Below are positions 1 through 11,312 of a DNA stretch of 64,000 nt, in pieces (the first letter of the stretch is position 1; each line of letters opens with the position of its first letter). Location of the stretch: NCBI GenBank assembly GCA_039654915.1, contig CM077597.1:54030001-54094000 (forward strand), read 5' to 3'. The notes under the pieces were generated by a model. It did not search any database and was not told the DNA's origin. It worked only from the letters and a program-made list of their open reading frames with translations. A program made the position numbers and the translations under genes. The stretch comes from Aquilaria yunnanensis (taxonomy: Eukaryota; Streptophyta; Magnoliopsida; Malvales; Thymelaeaceae).

Positions 1-1823
1 AAAACCATCTTCCACTAGCTTGTGAATTAATAAAAAAACACTTAAAAAAATAGATTAAGTACTAAAGTGAAAGATTAGGAATTACTTACTTGGTCTTCAT
101 GTTAAGAGCTTAAGATATTAAATTAGCAATCATTCTCTAATAAGCACATGCTCAATAAAAAGATTTAAAAACAAATAAGGTCCAAAAAATTTAAAAATTT
201 TCAGACAAATCACCAAATTGATAAATTCAAGAATAATCATAATAAATTAGGGATAAAAAATAAAATCCACTCTCCCACACTTAAATTTTACATTTCTTTC
301 AATGTACTAGCATAGGAAAATAAAGTAAAAAAGGAAGGGGTGATAGAAACTAATACTGCGCTTGAAAAGAAAAATGAATTGTTTGTCTCGCAAGTTGGCA
401 TTCCAAAAAGTAGTATCATAAAAGGGTGTTGAATGAGGCTTCCAATCAAAAATTTGAAGGCTTTCAAAGAAAATAGAAAAAGATGATCTACCATAAAAAA
501 AAGCAAAAGAGACATACGCAGATATAAAAACTAAATGAAAATATGAAACAAAATTAAGAGCGATCGATGCACCAATATCAAAATATAAATAACGAAAGCA
601 TAAATGAAAATGGAAAATATGAATAGCAACAATATCCATTATAGCATAACCTTAAAATATAAATCAATGAATGTCCTAGATTGCAAAGGATCAAGCATCT
701 TCAAGAGGTGGAATGTCAATAAAAGAGCTCATAGTCATCATCATCGGTATAGGCTTAGTGGTATTCTCAGTAAACCCAGCCTTAGTAGTTGGCTCCTTAA
801 CCATAGTCTTAGTCCTAGCTCTCTAACCTCCTTGGCAGTAGCAGTCTCGACAGCTTTCTCCTTAACAATAGTCTCTGCAATGACCTCTTGTCCAGCTATC
901 TCTCCTCCAACAGCTACTTTAGTCAACATTCCATTAGTGGTGGCCTCATCTCTCACCTCAGCGACTCACTAGGCCTCATCAACACCATCTTGGTCCTCCA
1001 TACTCTTGACCGAACCTAATTAAGCTAACGTCTCCCAATTAAACAACTTGTTAGCCTTGAACGGCTTCTCCTCCATATCAAATCTCTCCCACTATGAATC
1101 CTTCTTGAAGTCGAGAAGAGGATTCATCTTCTTCGGCTTCTTCACTAGCCTCTTGGTGCAGACCGGCAACTTCTCCTAATGTTTCACCAAGTTGAAAAAT
1201 GTAGAAGATTTTTTCCTAGTGCAGCAAATAATCTCAACTACAATATATTCAACAATAATTCCCAAACACATGAGCTCTAATTAAAAATCAATCAAAATTC
1301 TCTCAAACAACATAATCCAATTTTTAGCTAAAGGCATTAAGTTGATTAGGCTTAATGTCCTAAGCTAAAAGGATAGAAGGTATGAGAAATTGAATCAACA
1401 TGAAGCATGATTACACTATTTCTTGATTCATAAGAAACCTATATTTGACCACACCACAAGACTACCAATTCCTACATTTTATGAAATTTCAAGACAAATT
1501 AAATAATCAAGGCATTCTTCATAAATCAAAACCCAAAAAAAAAAATCAATTTAGGCCATAAAATCCATTAAATCAAGCATACATAACATAAATTCCATCA
1601 ATAACCAATTCCAACTATCCCTTTTCCAACAAAACAACAAAAAAGCCAATAGTTGCATAACATGATATCAACTTAAGACAAACATGAATAGGCATGAAAA
1701 ATCAACCAACTAACTCATATATGACTATATGACCTACCCATAGCAAGAAATCAAGCTAATCTTCCATAAAATTCAAATAAAGTTAAAGGGATAAAGTTAC
1801 CTCGAGAGAGAGAATATCAAATA
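1..1823 (-). mobile_element. Interior remnant of a minus-strand Athila/Tat-like LTR element (element 1)
   Basis: AT-rich DNA without an intact gene. Bases 1-700 align by eye, base for base over long stretches, with 13344-14040, and 1180-1310 aligns with 14860-14975, so the two regions are copies of one element interior. Read on the minus strand, 1180-1010 gives a short decayed reading frame (containing ERFDMEEKPFKANK) that resembles the start of the plant-transposon ORF found in Athila/Ogre-type elements; 956-741 is a low-complexity open stretch. The primer-site side of this element lies at 9528-9685 and its 5' LTR at 9686-11097; copia element A interrupts them. Bases 1340-1823 hold only A/T-rich leader-like sequence. 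The family assignment is inference. Confidence 0.45.
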
Positions 1824-3245
1824 TGTTAGTGTTGTGCCCAATAGCCAATCATGAAATGATTGTAATTTACACATTCAGTCATGATATTTTATTGATGTAT
1901 TATTTCAGTAATTGTGTTTGTTGTTTTGTTTCTGTGTGATATAATCAGATTTAATTGTAACCCTAAAATAATACCATTCTTAAATGTCCCTGGTCTAGTA
2001 TTATTTTAGAGTGGATTGTAATAATATGTAAAGACTAGCATGTGTGGAGACTAGTATAGGATATGTAGTCTACAAATGGGTACAAGTTGGAGAACTTATG
2101 TACTGGACCAACCCACCATGAGAACGCTACATAAATCATTATATAAGTGTCATAACTGATTCTCATAGTGATCATGGTATATGTAGTCCTTTGACCTAAG
2201 GTCATCAAGGTTCCCTACATGTGAGTCACATACTTTGATACGTCCCTTTGTTGCTCATAACTAAGTGAACATGAAGGTGGTCATCGGGTATGTCACATAT
2301 CACGCGGAGGCTTTTTTCTAATTAAGATGGGATTTATCCTTTCTATGTAACAAGAGTGATATATTTGGGCCCATTGATTGAGTAAGACTGAGAAAATACA
2401 TGGCAATGTTTGGATGAGTTAATATGGGATATCAATGTCATCAGTTTTATTCAATCTACTCCGTAATCAAGAAACATTAGATTGGGCTGTATGAGAGTGA
2501 CATATTCTATATCTTGTGCTCAGTCTTGATATATTAGACAATGGGACAATGACATATACAAATAATGATTATAGAGGTTTAGCCAAATCATTCTATCTTG
2601 TCACTTGGGCAATGATGTGTTGCTAGACACCGCTCATTGTTTATGATCATAAATGTGATTTATGATCATTGCCAATATGATAGGAGCCTATTGGGTTACA
2701 CACTTAGGTCCAATTAGATTATTTGAGTGCATGTTGCCAAATTGTTTGGTTTTGGTTTGATGACAATTTTGGATTAAGAATTGGCCCAAAGGTTGAGCCA
2801 TTTTGAAGCCCAAAATTAGACCTAATTGGATTAGGATTCTGAAAGCTATTAGGCCTGAAAGTTAAGCCTCATTATATATACATCATATAGTAAGGCATTT
2901 CTAGCCCTAGCCTTCCTAAGGACAAAATCATAAAGGTTCTAAAAGGTTCCAGCTGCACTATCTTCTTGCCTTTCCTTGTAGGATGCAAGCTAGCACTATG
3001 GTCATAAGAGGAACGCACTTGCCGGAATGTTATAGAGGCATGGCAATTCAAGTGGTTCATGTGGATATCGTAGAGAGGTTGAACATGTTAATTGTTCAAG
3101 TTTATGATTTGACTCAACAGTTGGGTGAAATATTTTAGCTGACTAGGTATAAAAATTTTGAACATTTGATTTACTCCTTTTCACTTGGATCTTAGAGGGT
3201 TTTGGTTAGTTTCAGCTACACTTGTTTGGCTCCCAAAACATTACA
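1824..3245 (+). repeat. 5' LTR of copia element A (1422 bp)
   Basis: Begins TGTTAGTGTTGTGCCC and ends ATTACA immediately before a methionine-tRNA-like primer site. It matches 8310-9527 directly and matches the minus-strand solo LTRs at 22415-34265 and 46071-47484 in reverse complement. A TATATATA stretch near 2874 is the likely promoter core. Bases 3079-3099 form a hairpin, TTGAACA/TGTTCAA, in the U5 part that is conserved in the other copies with covarying bases. Confidence 0.88.
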
Positions 3246-3260
3246 GTGGTATAAGAGCAA
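3246..3260 (+). promoter_or_regulatory. Primer-binding site of copia element A
   Basis: GTGGTATAAGAGC directly follows the LTR. It differs at one base from TGGTATCAGAGC, the initiator-methionine tRNA primer site typical of plant copia elements. Confidence 0.8.
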
Positions 3261-4742
3261 CTGGTGAGACCCTAAATCAGGATTGTGTGTTGAATTGCAT
3301 GATCTATTGTTTGTTCTATTGTTTTCGATCATGATTAATTGGATTGATTCATGATGCATGAACCAGAACTCGTAACATATACGAGATATATGAAGAAACG
3401 ACACAAACATGTTAATGAGATTAACCCTAGATTGATGGATATGAGATATCTTTCTAAATTAGGATTGTTGCAATAGTTACTACAACCCTGGTAGATGTCA
3501 GCCATATGTTGTTCGGGCACCCTAGGTAGGGTACTTTTGGCTGCTCGGACAAGGGTGATCTCGGGTGCTTTGCTGGTCAGAATAGGTGATCCCAGGCAAC
3601 ATAATCATAACAGAATTTTTTTCTTCTGGGGGCACTGCCCCTTTTCAACCCCATGCAAGGGCTACTCCCCTTGACCCCACTAGCTAACCAGCTAGCAGAA
3701 TCGCCGTTTTGGTCCCCAAAGCACCACATTAATAAACTGGTTGACAAACCCACTTTAATTGGCATGCATTTTCTTATAGAATGAGATTTGACATAATATG
3801 CTTGTTGTTAGTTGAAGCATGGTGCATGGTTATAGCCCTGATTGGTTGTAGTTGTAAATACGGCCTGAGTTTCATGCCTTTTCTTTACTACTCTCTTTGT
3901 ACATTCTCTTCTCACCTTACTCCCCTCAAATATAACTTGAAGTTTCTATCATCATTGTAATTGTACCCTTTGGGATCATCCATGATGATGTGTCCAATGA
4001 GGTGACTACAAGGAGGCAACCAAGCAAGGAGGATAAGGAACTTGTGAAGACATTTTTTTGTTCTTAGGCTTTTATGATATTTTCATTGGCTTGAGAATAT
4101 TGCATAGTTTGGGCTATAACCATGTTATTTTGTTGTTAGCATGAGATGCATGTTTTATATTTGTATGTGATGCATGTATAAGACGATCGAAGATAATAAT
4201 TGGTGAGATCAGAGGAAAATCTTTCAAACAAAATATTAAGTCATTAAAAGTGATGCCTTTAAAATGTTGGCACTTTTCAAGACTTTGATCAACATTGGGT
4301 GGGTTTGCCAAAGCAAAATACCTATGTTCATCTTGGTAAGATGAGATGGGATAAAAGTGATATCCAAATTGCTAACTTTGGGGCTGACTTAACTAAGTCA
4401 TCCCAATAGTGTTGGGGACTTAGAGGCATAGAGTTGGACTTAAGTTCATGAGATGAGCTTGGACAAATGTTGTTCACTCTATCCAAGAGTTGCATTAGAT
4501 TCAATTGGCAAAGAGTTGCATACCTAAATAGCGATGACTTGAGAGAAAAGCCAAAGCTGACTCAAGTTATGGTGAAATATGGATCTTGATCCACCAGAAT
4601 ATTTTAACACTGAGGTGTTCCAAAATAATATTGAGGGTTATTATTTTGAGTAAAATAGTGGGAACATCATTTAATAATAGTTCTTATTAAATGAATTAAA
4701 ATACATGATTCTTACATTGCATATTTACTGTTGTAGATTACC
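3261..4742 (+). other. Untranslated leader of copia element A, no gene seen
   Basis: About 1.5 kb between primer site and gag start without a believable reading frame on either strand. A C-rich block near 3630-3690 repeats short CCCCTTTTCAACCCCATGC-like phrases. It is long for a copia leader; I see no termini that would identify a separate insertion within it. Confidence 0.5.
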
Positions 4743-5395
4743 ATGGCACAAAACACATCAACACTTTCATTGCAAACGATCCTTAAGAAGAAAAAGCTAA
4801 ATGGGACCAATTTTCTCAAATGGTACCAAAATTTGAGGATAGTCCTCAAGTAAGAAAGAAAGGTTTATGTCCTAGAGTAACCCATTCCGAATGAGCCTGC
4901 TGCCAATGCGCCTAAAATTGAAAGGGATGCTTATAAGAAGCATTTTGATGATGCTTTAGATGTTGCTTGTCTTATGCTAATTACCATAAAATCTAAGCTT
5001 TAGAAGCAACATGAGAACATGGGGGCATTCGATATGATAGAACATCTCAAAATACTCTTTTAAGAGCAAACTTGACATAAGAGGTTTGAGACCTCTAAAG
5101 CATTGTTTCAGCGCAAAATGTCTGAAGGAAGTTTCATGGGTCCTTATGTGCTCAAGATGATTGGGTGCATTGAGAATCTTGAGAGTTTGAGATTTGTTCT
5201 TCAGAAAGAATTGGCTATTGATGTAGTCCTGCAATCATTGCCAGAAAGCTACAGTTAGTTTTTCATGAACTACAACATGAACAATCTTGACAAGTCCCTC
5301 ATTGAATTGCTCAACATGTTTAGAATTACTAAGCAAAACCTTAGCAAGGCTAATCCTGTTATGATGGTTCACAGGGGCAAAGGAAAGGGACTTAT
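4743..5395 (+). pseudogene. Copia element A gag remnant
   Basis: The frame from the ATG at 4743 reads MAQNTSTLSL followed by KLNGTNFLKWYQNLRIVLK, the conserved N-terminus of plant copia gag (capsid-like, UBN2-type region), and continues with IPNEPAANAPKIERDAYKKH, ALDVACLML, FETSKALFQRKM and LPESYS. It ends in a lysine/glycine-rich KGKGKG segment just before 5396, where gag should run on to a CCHC zinc knuckle. At least four in-frame stops are present. Zinc knuckle and protease are both absent: at 5396 the sequence jumps directly to the region just upstream of integrase. Confidence 0.82.
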
Positions 5396-6640
5396 GTTCT
5401 CACTTTGCCTAGTGGATTGGTTTTAGAATTGGACAATTACTATTATGTGCCCACTGTTAGCCAAAATTTGATTTTTGTTTCTTGCTTGGACAAGAAAGGT
5501 TTTTCATTTATAATAAAGGACAAGTAATGTTCCATTTATTTGAATGAAATCTTTTATAGTAGTGCTCGGCTCAGTAATGGTTTGTATGTTCTAGAACTTG
5601 AAAATGCAATCTATAATGTGAATACCAAAAAGGTCAGGTTGAATGATTTGAACCTGACCTATCTCTGGCATTGTTGTTTGGGCCATATAAAAGAGACCTT
5701 CATATCTAGGCTAAAAAAGGATGGGTTCTTAGACTCATTTGTTTTTCAATCATATTAGACATGTAAGCCATGTTTATTGGGCAAGATGGCCAAAACTCCA
5801 TTCACTGGGCAAAGTGAAAGAGACAATGACTTAGTAGGACTCATACATAGTGATGTATGTAGGCCTATGTCTACATATGCTAGAGGAGGCTACCAATACT
5901 TCATTACTTTTATTGATAACTTAAGTAGATATGACTATGTGTATCTTATGAAACACAAGTCAGAATCCTTTGAAAAGTTCAAAGAATTCAAGAATGAAGT
6001 ACAAAATCAACTCAAGAAGAGTGTCAAAGTGCTTCAATTAGATCAGGGTGGAGAATACTTAGATCAAGAATCCCTTGACTATCTAAAGGCATGTGGTATA
6101 GTATCACAACTCACTCTACCTCGTATACCTCAACGGAATGGTGTATCTGAAAGTTGAAATCGAACTCTGATAGACATGGTTTGATCTATGATGAGTCAAG
6201 CTGACCTTTCAAACTCCTTTTGGGGACATGCTCTAAAGACAACCATTTCTACATTAAATTGAGTTCCATCTAAATTGGTTCAAAAGATTACATATGAGAT
6301 ATAGAGTAGGAGGTCTCTCAGTCTATCTTTTATGAAGATTTGGGGCTATGAGGCTTATGTGAAATGTCAATCCTTTGACAAGTTAAGGCCTAAATCTTAT
6401 AAATGTCTCTTTGTTGGGTATCCTAAAGAAACAAAGGGTTACTATTCCTACAATCCATTTGAGCAGAAAGTATTTGTTACTCTAACTGGTGTCTTTCTAG
6501 AGAAAGAGTTTATCTCAAAAGGAACCAGTGAGAGGAAAATAAAGCTTGAAGAAATTTGAGAACAACAAAGGGACATTGAACTTGAAATGGAACTTGAATA
6601 AACACTATAAGATGTTGTGGTTTAAAAGTTTATTTCTGTA
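5396..6640 (+). pseudogene. Copia element A integrase remnant
   Basis: Starts with a protease-to-integrase linker (LVLELDNYYYVPTVSQNLIS after one shift), then the GAG-pre-integrase part (LWHCCLGHIKE, TCKPCLLGKMAK) and the DDE core: IHSDVCRPM for the first Asp, LQLDQGGEYLD for the second, and PQRNGVSESxNRTL for the Glu region. The C-terminal part reads KCLFVGYPKETKGYYSYNP. Open segments lie at 5540-5758, 5777-6157 and 6332-6559, separated by stops, so the protein is inactive. Integrase would insert element cDNA into the genome. Confidence 0.87.
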
Positions 6641-6699
6641 GCATAGAGCCCATGTAGGTTTGGTAGGATTCAACGTGAGCCCTAGAGATATGGATTTCT

Positions 6700-8289
6700 C
6701 ATTACTCACAGTGGTGATGTGATGCTCATGGATAAGGATGAGCCCACAACCTAACAACAAGCTATGTCGAGACCAAATTCTAAAAAATGGCTAAAGGCCA
6801 CGAAGTCCGAGATGGAATCCATATATGAAAACTAAGTATGGACTTTGGTTGATCAACCCGAAGGGGTAAAACTCATGAGGTGCAAATGGATTTTCAAGAT
6901 GAAAACTGACATTGATGGTAATGTGATTACCTTTAAAGGATGATTGGTTGCAAAAGATTTTAAGCAAATTCATGGTATTGACTATGATGAGACTTTTTCA
7001 CTAGTTGCCTTGCCTAAATCCATCTGAATTTTATTGGCTATTGCTGGACACTATGATTTTAAGATATGGCAAAGTCAAAACCACCTTCCTAATGGAAAGT
7101 TGATTGAGGATGTGTTCATGACACAACTTGAGGGTTTTGTCACTCTAGAGAATGCCAATAAAGTGTGCAAGTTGCAAAGGTCCATTTATGGATTGAAGCA
7201 AGCTTTTCAGAGCTGAAATCTTCATTTTAATGAAGCAACAAAAGAGTTTGGTTTCATAAAAAATGAAGATGAATCTTGTGTCTACAGGAAGGTTAGTGGG
7301 ATTGCTATTGTCTTCTTGGTCATACTATTCATCAAGAATGACATTCCCGAGCTACAGTTTGTGAAGACTTGGCTGGGGAAATGTTTCTCTATAAAGGACT
7401 TGGTTAAAGCAGCCTATGTGTTAGGCATTAGGATCCATAAAGATAGATCTAGAAAGCTGCTCGGTCTAAGTCAAAGTACATGCATTGACAAGGTGCTAAA
7501 GAGGTTTAGCATGCAAGACTCCAAGAAAGGGTGCCCATGTCGCATGGTATAACTTTCTCAAGATCTCAAAGTACTAGTACACCTGAGGAGAGAGAATGCA
7601 TGAGTAAGATACCATTTTCCTTGACAATTAGATCTATCATGTATGCCATGATATGTACTCATCTTGATGCCTCGTATATGTTGAGCATGAAGAGCAAGTA
7701 CCAATCAAACCCTAGTGAGAGTCACTGGACAATTATTAAGAATATCTTCAAGTACTTAAGAAGGACTAAGGATTCATTCTTGGTCTATGATGGTGAAGAT
7801 GAGGTCGTTGTAAGGGGTTACACCGATGCCAGCTTCCAATCTGATAAGGATAATTTCATATCACAATCTAGCTATGTGTTTTGCATTGGTGGTGGTGTTG
7901 TGAGCTCGAAAAGTTCAAAGTAAGAGATAGTAGTAGACTCTACAACAGAATCTGCATACATTGCTGCCTTTGCCGCTACGAAGGATGCGATTTGGATCAA
8001 GAAGTTCATCATAGAACTTGGAGTAGTTCCAAGTATTGTTGACCTAATAAAGCTCTATTGTGACAACAATAGAGCAATTACATAAGCTAAGGAACCTCAA
8101 TCTTACCAATGATCCAAACACATGCTCTGAGGCTATCATCTCATTAGGGATATCATCAAAAAGGGTAATGTAAGGATATGCAAGACCTTGACAAACAACA
8201 ACATTGCTGATCCACTGACGAAACCCCTCACACAGCAGAAGCATAATAGTCATGCTAGATCAATTGGTATTAGATACATGGATGATTAG
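6700..8289 (+). pseudogene. Copia element A reverse transcriptase-RNase H remnant
   Basis: RT landmarks in order: RCKWIFKMKTDIDGNV, LVAKDFKQIHGIDYDETF, KLQRSIYGLKQA, and then VFLVILFIKNDIPELQ where relatives have a YVDD box between FLV and IL. The catalytic box is missing in frame (see findings). Downstream are FSIKDLVKAAYVLGIRI, KYLRRTKDSFLVYDG and the RNase H motifs TDASFQSD, DSTTESAYIA and CDNN, then ADPLTKPL and the terminal stop at 8287-8289. A frameshift near 7550 and several stops break the frame. Confidence 0.88.
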
Positions 8290-8296
8290 CTTCAGT

Positions 8297-8309
8297 GCAA
8301 GTGGGAGAT
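8297..8309 (+). promoter_or_regulatory. Polypurine tract of copia element A
   Basis: GCAAGTGGGAGAT lies directly before the 3' LTR TGTTAG start, the expected place of the plus-strand primer. Confidence 0.75.
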
Positions 8310-9527
8310 TGTTAGCGTAATGCCCAAAAGCTAATCATGAGATGATTGTATTTTGCACATTGAGTCAGGATATTTTATTGAGTTATTATTCCAGTAATTG
8401 TGTTTGTTGTTTTGTTTCTGTGTGACATAATCATACATAATTATAACCTTAGAATAATAGTATTCTTAAACATCCTTGGTCTTGTATTATCGTGGAGTGA
8501 GTTGCAATAATACATAAAGACTAGCATGTGTTGAGATTAATATGAGATATGTAGTCTACATATGGGCACAAGTTGGAGAACTTGTGTACTAGATCGAGCT
8601 ACCTGAGAATGCTACATGGATCGTTATATGAGTGTCGTAATCGATTCTCATAGTGATCATCGTATTTGTTGTCCTTTGACCTAAGGTCATCTAGGTTCCT
8701 TACATGTGAGTCACATACTTTGATATTTCCCTTTGTTGCTCATAATTGAGCGAACATGAATGTGGTCATTGGATTTTTCACATATAATGCGAAGGGTTTT
8801 ATATGATCAAGATAGGATTTGTCCCTCCTATGTAATGGTAGCGATATTTTTGGGCCCCTTGATTGAGTAAGACTGAGGAAATGCATGGACATGCTTGGAT
8901 GATTGATATGGGATATCAATTTCATCAGTTTTAGTCAGTCTACTTAGTAATCAAGAAACCTTAGATTGGGCTATACAAGAGTGACACATTCCATGTCTCA
9001 TGCTCGGTTTTGAAATCTTGGACAACGGGACAACAACATATACGAATAATGATCATAGAGATTTAGTCGAATCATCGGCTATCTTGTCACTTGGGTAGCA
9101 ATGATGTGTTGCTAGGCACCACTCATTGTTTATGATCATAAATGTGATTTATGATCATTGCCAATGTGATAAGAGCTTATTGGGTCACACACTTAGAGCC
9201 AATTGGATTATTTGAGTGCATGGGGCCAAATTGTTTGGTTTTGGTTTCATGATAGTTTTGGATTAATAATTGGCCCAAAGGTTGGGCCATTGTGAAGCCC
9301 AAAATTAAGCCTAATTGGATTAGGGTTTTGAAACTTATTAGGCTTGGGAGTTAAGCCTCACCATATATACATCATATAGTAAGGATTTTCTACCCCTAGC
9401 CTCCTTAAGGATGAAATTAGAAGGGTTCTGAAAGGTTCCAGCCACACATTGCTCTTGCCTTTGCTTGGAGGACACAAGCAAGCATTATAAGTGCAAAGGA
9501 ACGCACTTGCTGAAACATGGTGGAGGA
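8310..9527 (+). repeat. 3' LTR of copia element A, end missing
   Basis: Aligns with 1824-3035 in the same orientation. The last shared phrase is GGAACGCACTTGC, after which homology fades near 9527; about 210 bp of U5, including the hairpin, are gone. Many substitutions separate the two LTRs, so the insertion is old. Confidence 0.85.
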
Positions 9528-9685
9528 ATTCTCTATAAGAAAAGAATAAGAAATAAGTACACTAAAAATAAGCTAAAAATTCAAAGGAAAATAATTTAAT
9601 GAAAAAAATGGCTAAATTAATAAAGAACAGCCTTTCAGGTAGCAATCTCAATAAATGTTCCCTGGCAATGGTGCCAAAAACTTGG
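9528..9685 (-). promoter_or_regulatory. Primer-binding site and start of the leader of element 1
   Basis: Read on the minus strand, TTTTTGGCACCATTGCC at 9666-9682 follows the LTR end and matches the plant gypsy (Athila/Tat) primer site TTTTTGGCGCCGTTGCC with two differences. The following leader is T-rich and stops at the junction with copia A. Confidence 0.62.
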
Positions 9686-11097
9686 TGTATTCGTAGTTCA
9701 CAACAAACCTTTTCCACTACACTAGTAAATAATGTGGTTGTGTCAAATTTCTCTATTCTCAAATAAACATGTGAACTCATAGGCAAGTGCATCATCATTA
9801 GGGTATAGCAGTTGCAAGTGCCAAGATCATTTTTCCCTACAAACAGAGGTTGTCTATCATACTCAATATCTTTTTATTATCTAACCATCAATTAAGAGGA
9901 TTTGTTAACTAACTACCATAAATTAACTAAACTAAACTAATGTAGTGAATTAAACTATTAACTATTGACAGGCTGTGGAGAACAATCAAAACAATCAGCA
10001 ATTATAAACCTCACACTTAGAATTAAATCCCCCTAGAACATCCTTCATGTTGCTTTTACTTTGGTTTAATAGGATTGTGATTTGACTTGGGCCGTGGAGT
10101 ATTACCTAATGTAGATTAGCTGCCTATTATTCACATTACACTAACCCTATTCTTAAGTCACTGATAGGGTGTCTAGGCCTACCACGCTTCCTAAGAACAC
10201 ATGATAAGTCCTACGACCCATTGCTAGGTTTCACCCTAGTCCAAAGGTATTATATTTCACCTATTGGTCTCAGTTATGATAATATCCTTTTTACCCAATG
10301 ACGATCCACAACAAACATACCAAATACTACCTGATGCATGTTCATCATCCCATATTGAATTAATTAGTAAGCTATTATTAATCTACACAACATGTTGGAT
10401 AAATTGCTAGAAAAACACATAATCATATTAAACAAAAAATTATCACAATCACAAAATCATCCTAGGGTTCATGTACTTTCAGCATGAGTAGGAAAAGTTT
10501 AGGTCATGGTGCTATAAAATAAATACCAAAGAATTAAAAGAAAACTAAGAAGAGAATGATCTATGGCTGAACTTCTACTTTTCCAAATAATCTTTGATCT
10601 GGTGCTCAAAAAATAATGTCGATCATCAGAATTGTCTCAACAGTCTTCCTCCATGAAAGACTCTCTTTTTTTTCTATCTATTTTCACCTTCTTTGGCCTT
10701 CCCAGGCAGCCCTTGGCCACTTTTGGGTACCCTCTTGCTTGTTCTCCTTGAAACCCTTAAAAATAGCTTGAGAAACCTTAATAGCATGTAAACACGGGTT
10801 GTAACATGGGCATATTTAGGTAAACAAAATATCTAACATGGGCATGCAATAGGTGGTGTTTATTAACATGGTTAGAAACATGGGCGTGTAGATGAACATG
10901 GGGGTGTCTAAAGGCGTGTAAGGCCCTACAAGGGTGTGTAAGCTTTACAATTTCACCAAAAGCCTTCCTAATTTAAATGAAGATGAAATATGACCTGAAA
11001 AGAAAACATAAGCACCATATCCTAGCAAAAAAATGTCAAATGACAAGCAAATACAAAATAAAAAACCTAAAGAAAATGTAACTAAATATGAGCGTCA
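9686..11097 (-). repeat. LTR A (1412 bp) of a minus-strand Athila/Tat-like element
   Basis: On the minus strand it runs from TGACGCTCATATTTAG to GAATACA. It aligns over its length with 11313-12553: shared blocks include the phrases around 10015-10260 versus 11480-11740 (for example CACCTATT, GTGTCTAGGCCTACC). A primer-site-like sequence follows, so it is read as the 5' LTR of element 1. Confidence 0.7.
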
Positions 11098-11312
11098 GGC
11101 ATTGACTTTATTTATGCGACGTTCTTGATGGACATCATTGTCAGGAAGAGGAAATTTGAAGATTAAGAGATTGTCAAGCTTAGTGAAGAATGGAGGGTGG
11201 TCATTTGAAGGAAGCTCCCTGAAAAGCTCAAAGATCCGAGGAGTTTTGAAATGCCTTGTTCTATTGGTTCTCCTTGTCATAACATCGCATTGTGTGACCT
11301 TAGTGCTAATGG
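11098..11312 (-). other. Spacer between the two related LTRs
   Basis: Contains a minus-strand open stretch (11095-11388) that includes FKTPRIFELFRELPSNDHP. I do not recognise it. It may be flanking DNA or the leader of an older element copy. Confidence 0.3.

Larger units (their letters stand above)
1824..9527 (+). mobile_element. Copia element A (Ty1/copia, degenerate, 3' LTR truncated)
   Basis: Two direct LTR copies flank a primer-binding site, a long leader, a gag remnant, an integrase/RT/RNase H remnant and a polypurine tract. The order integrase-RT-RNase H is that of Ty1/copia. The LTR family is the same as the solo LTRs at 22415-34265 and 46071-47484, which lie in the opposite orientation. 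The 3' LTR loses homology near 9527, about 210 bp short of its end, where Athila-like sequence resumes, so no target duplication can be checked. All coding parts carry stops and indels; the copy cannot be autonomous. The annotation style of close relatives is TNT1-94-like Pol; I do not assign a sublineage firmly. Confidence 0.9.

Noticed and set aside
604..972. Plus-strand 122-codon frame that could be a small secreted protein gene
   Set aside because: It lies in a repeat interior whose homologous region (13344-14979) does not keep the frame, and it shows no promoter or recognised domain.
11298..11312. A second primer-binding site after LTR B
   Set aside because: CACCATTAGCACTAAGG vaguely resembles the primer site after LTR A but lacks the TTTTTGG part, and a polypurine tract upstream makes LTR B more likely a 3' LTR.
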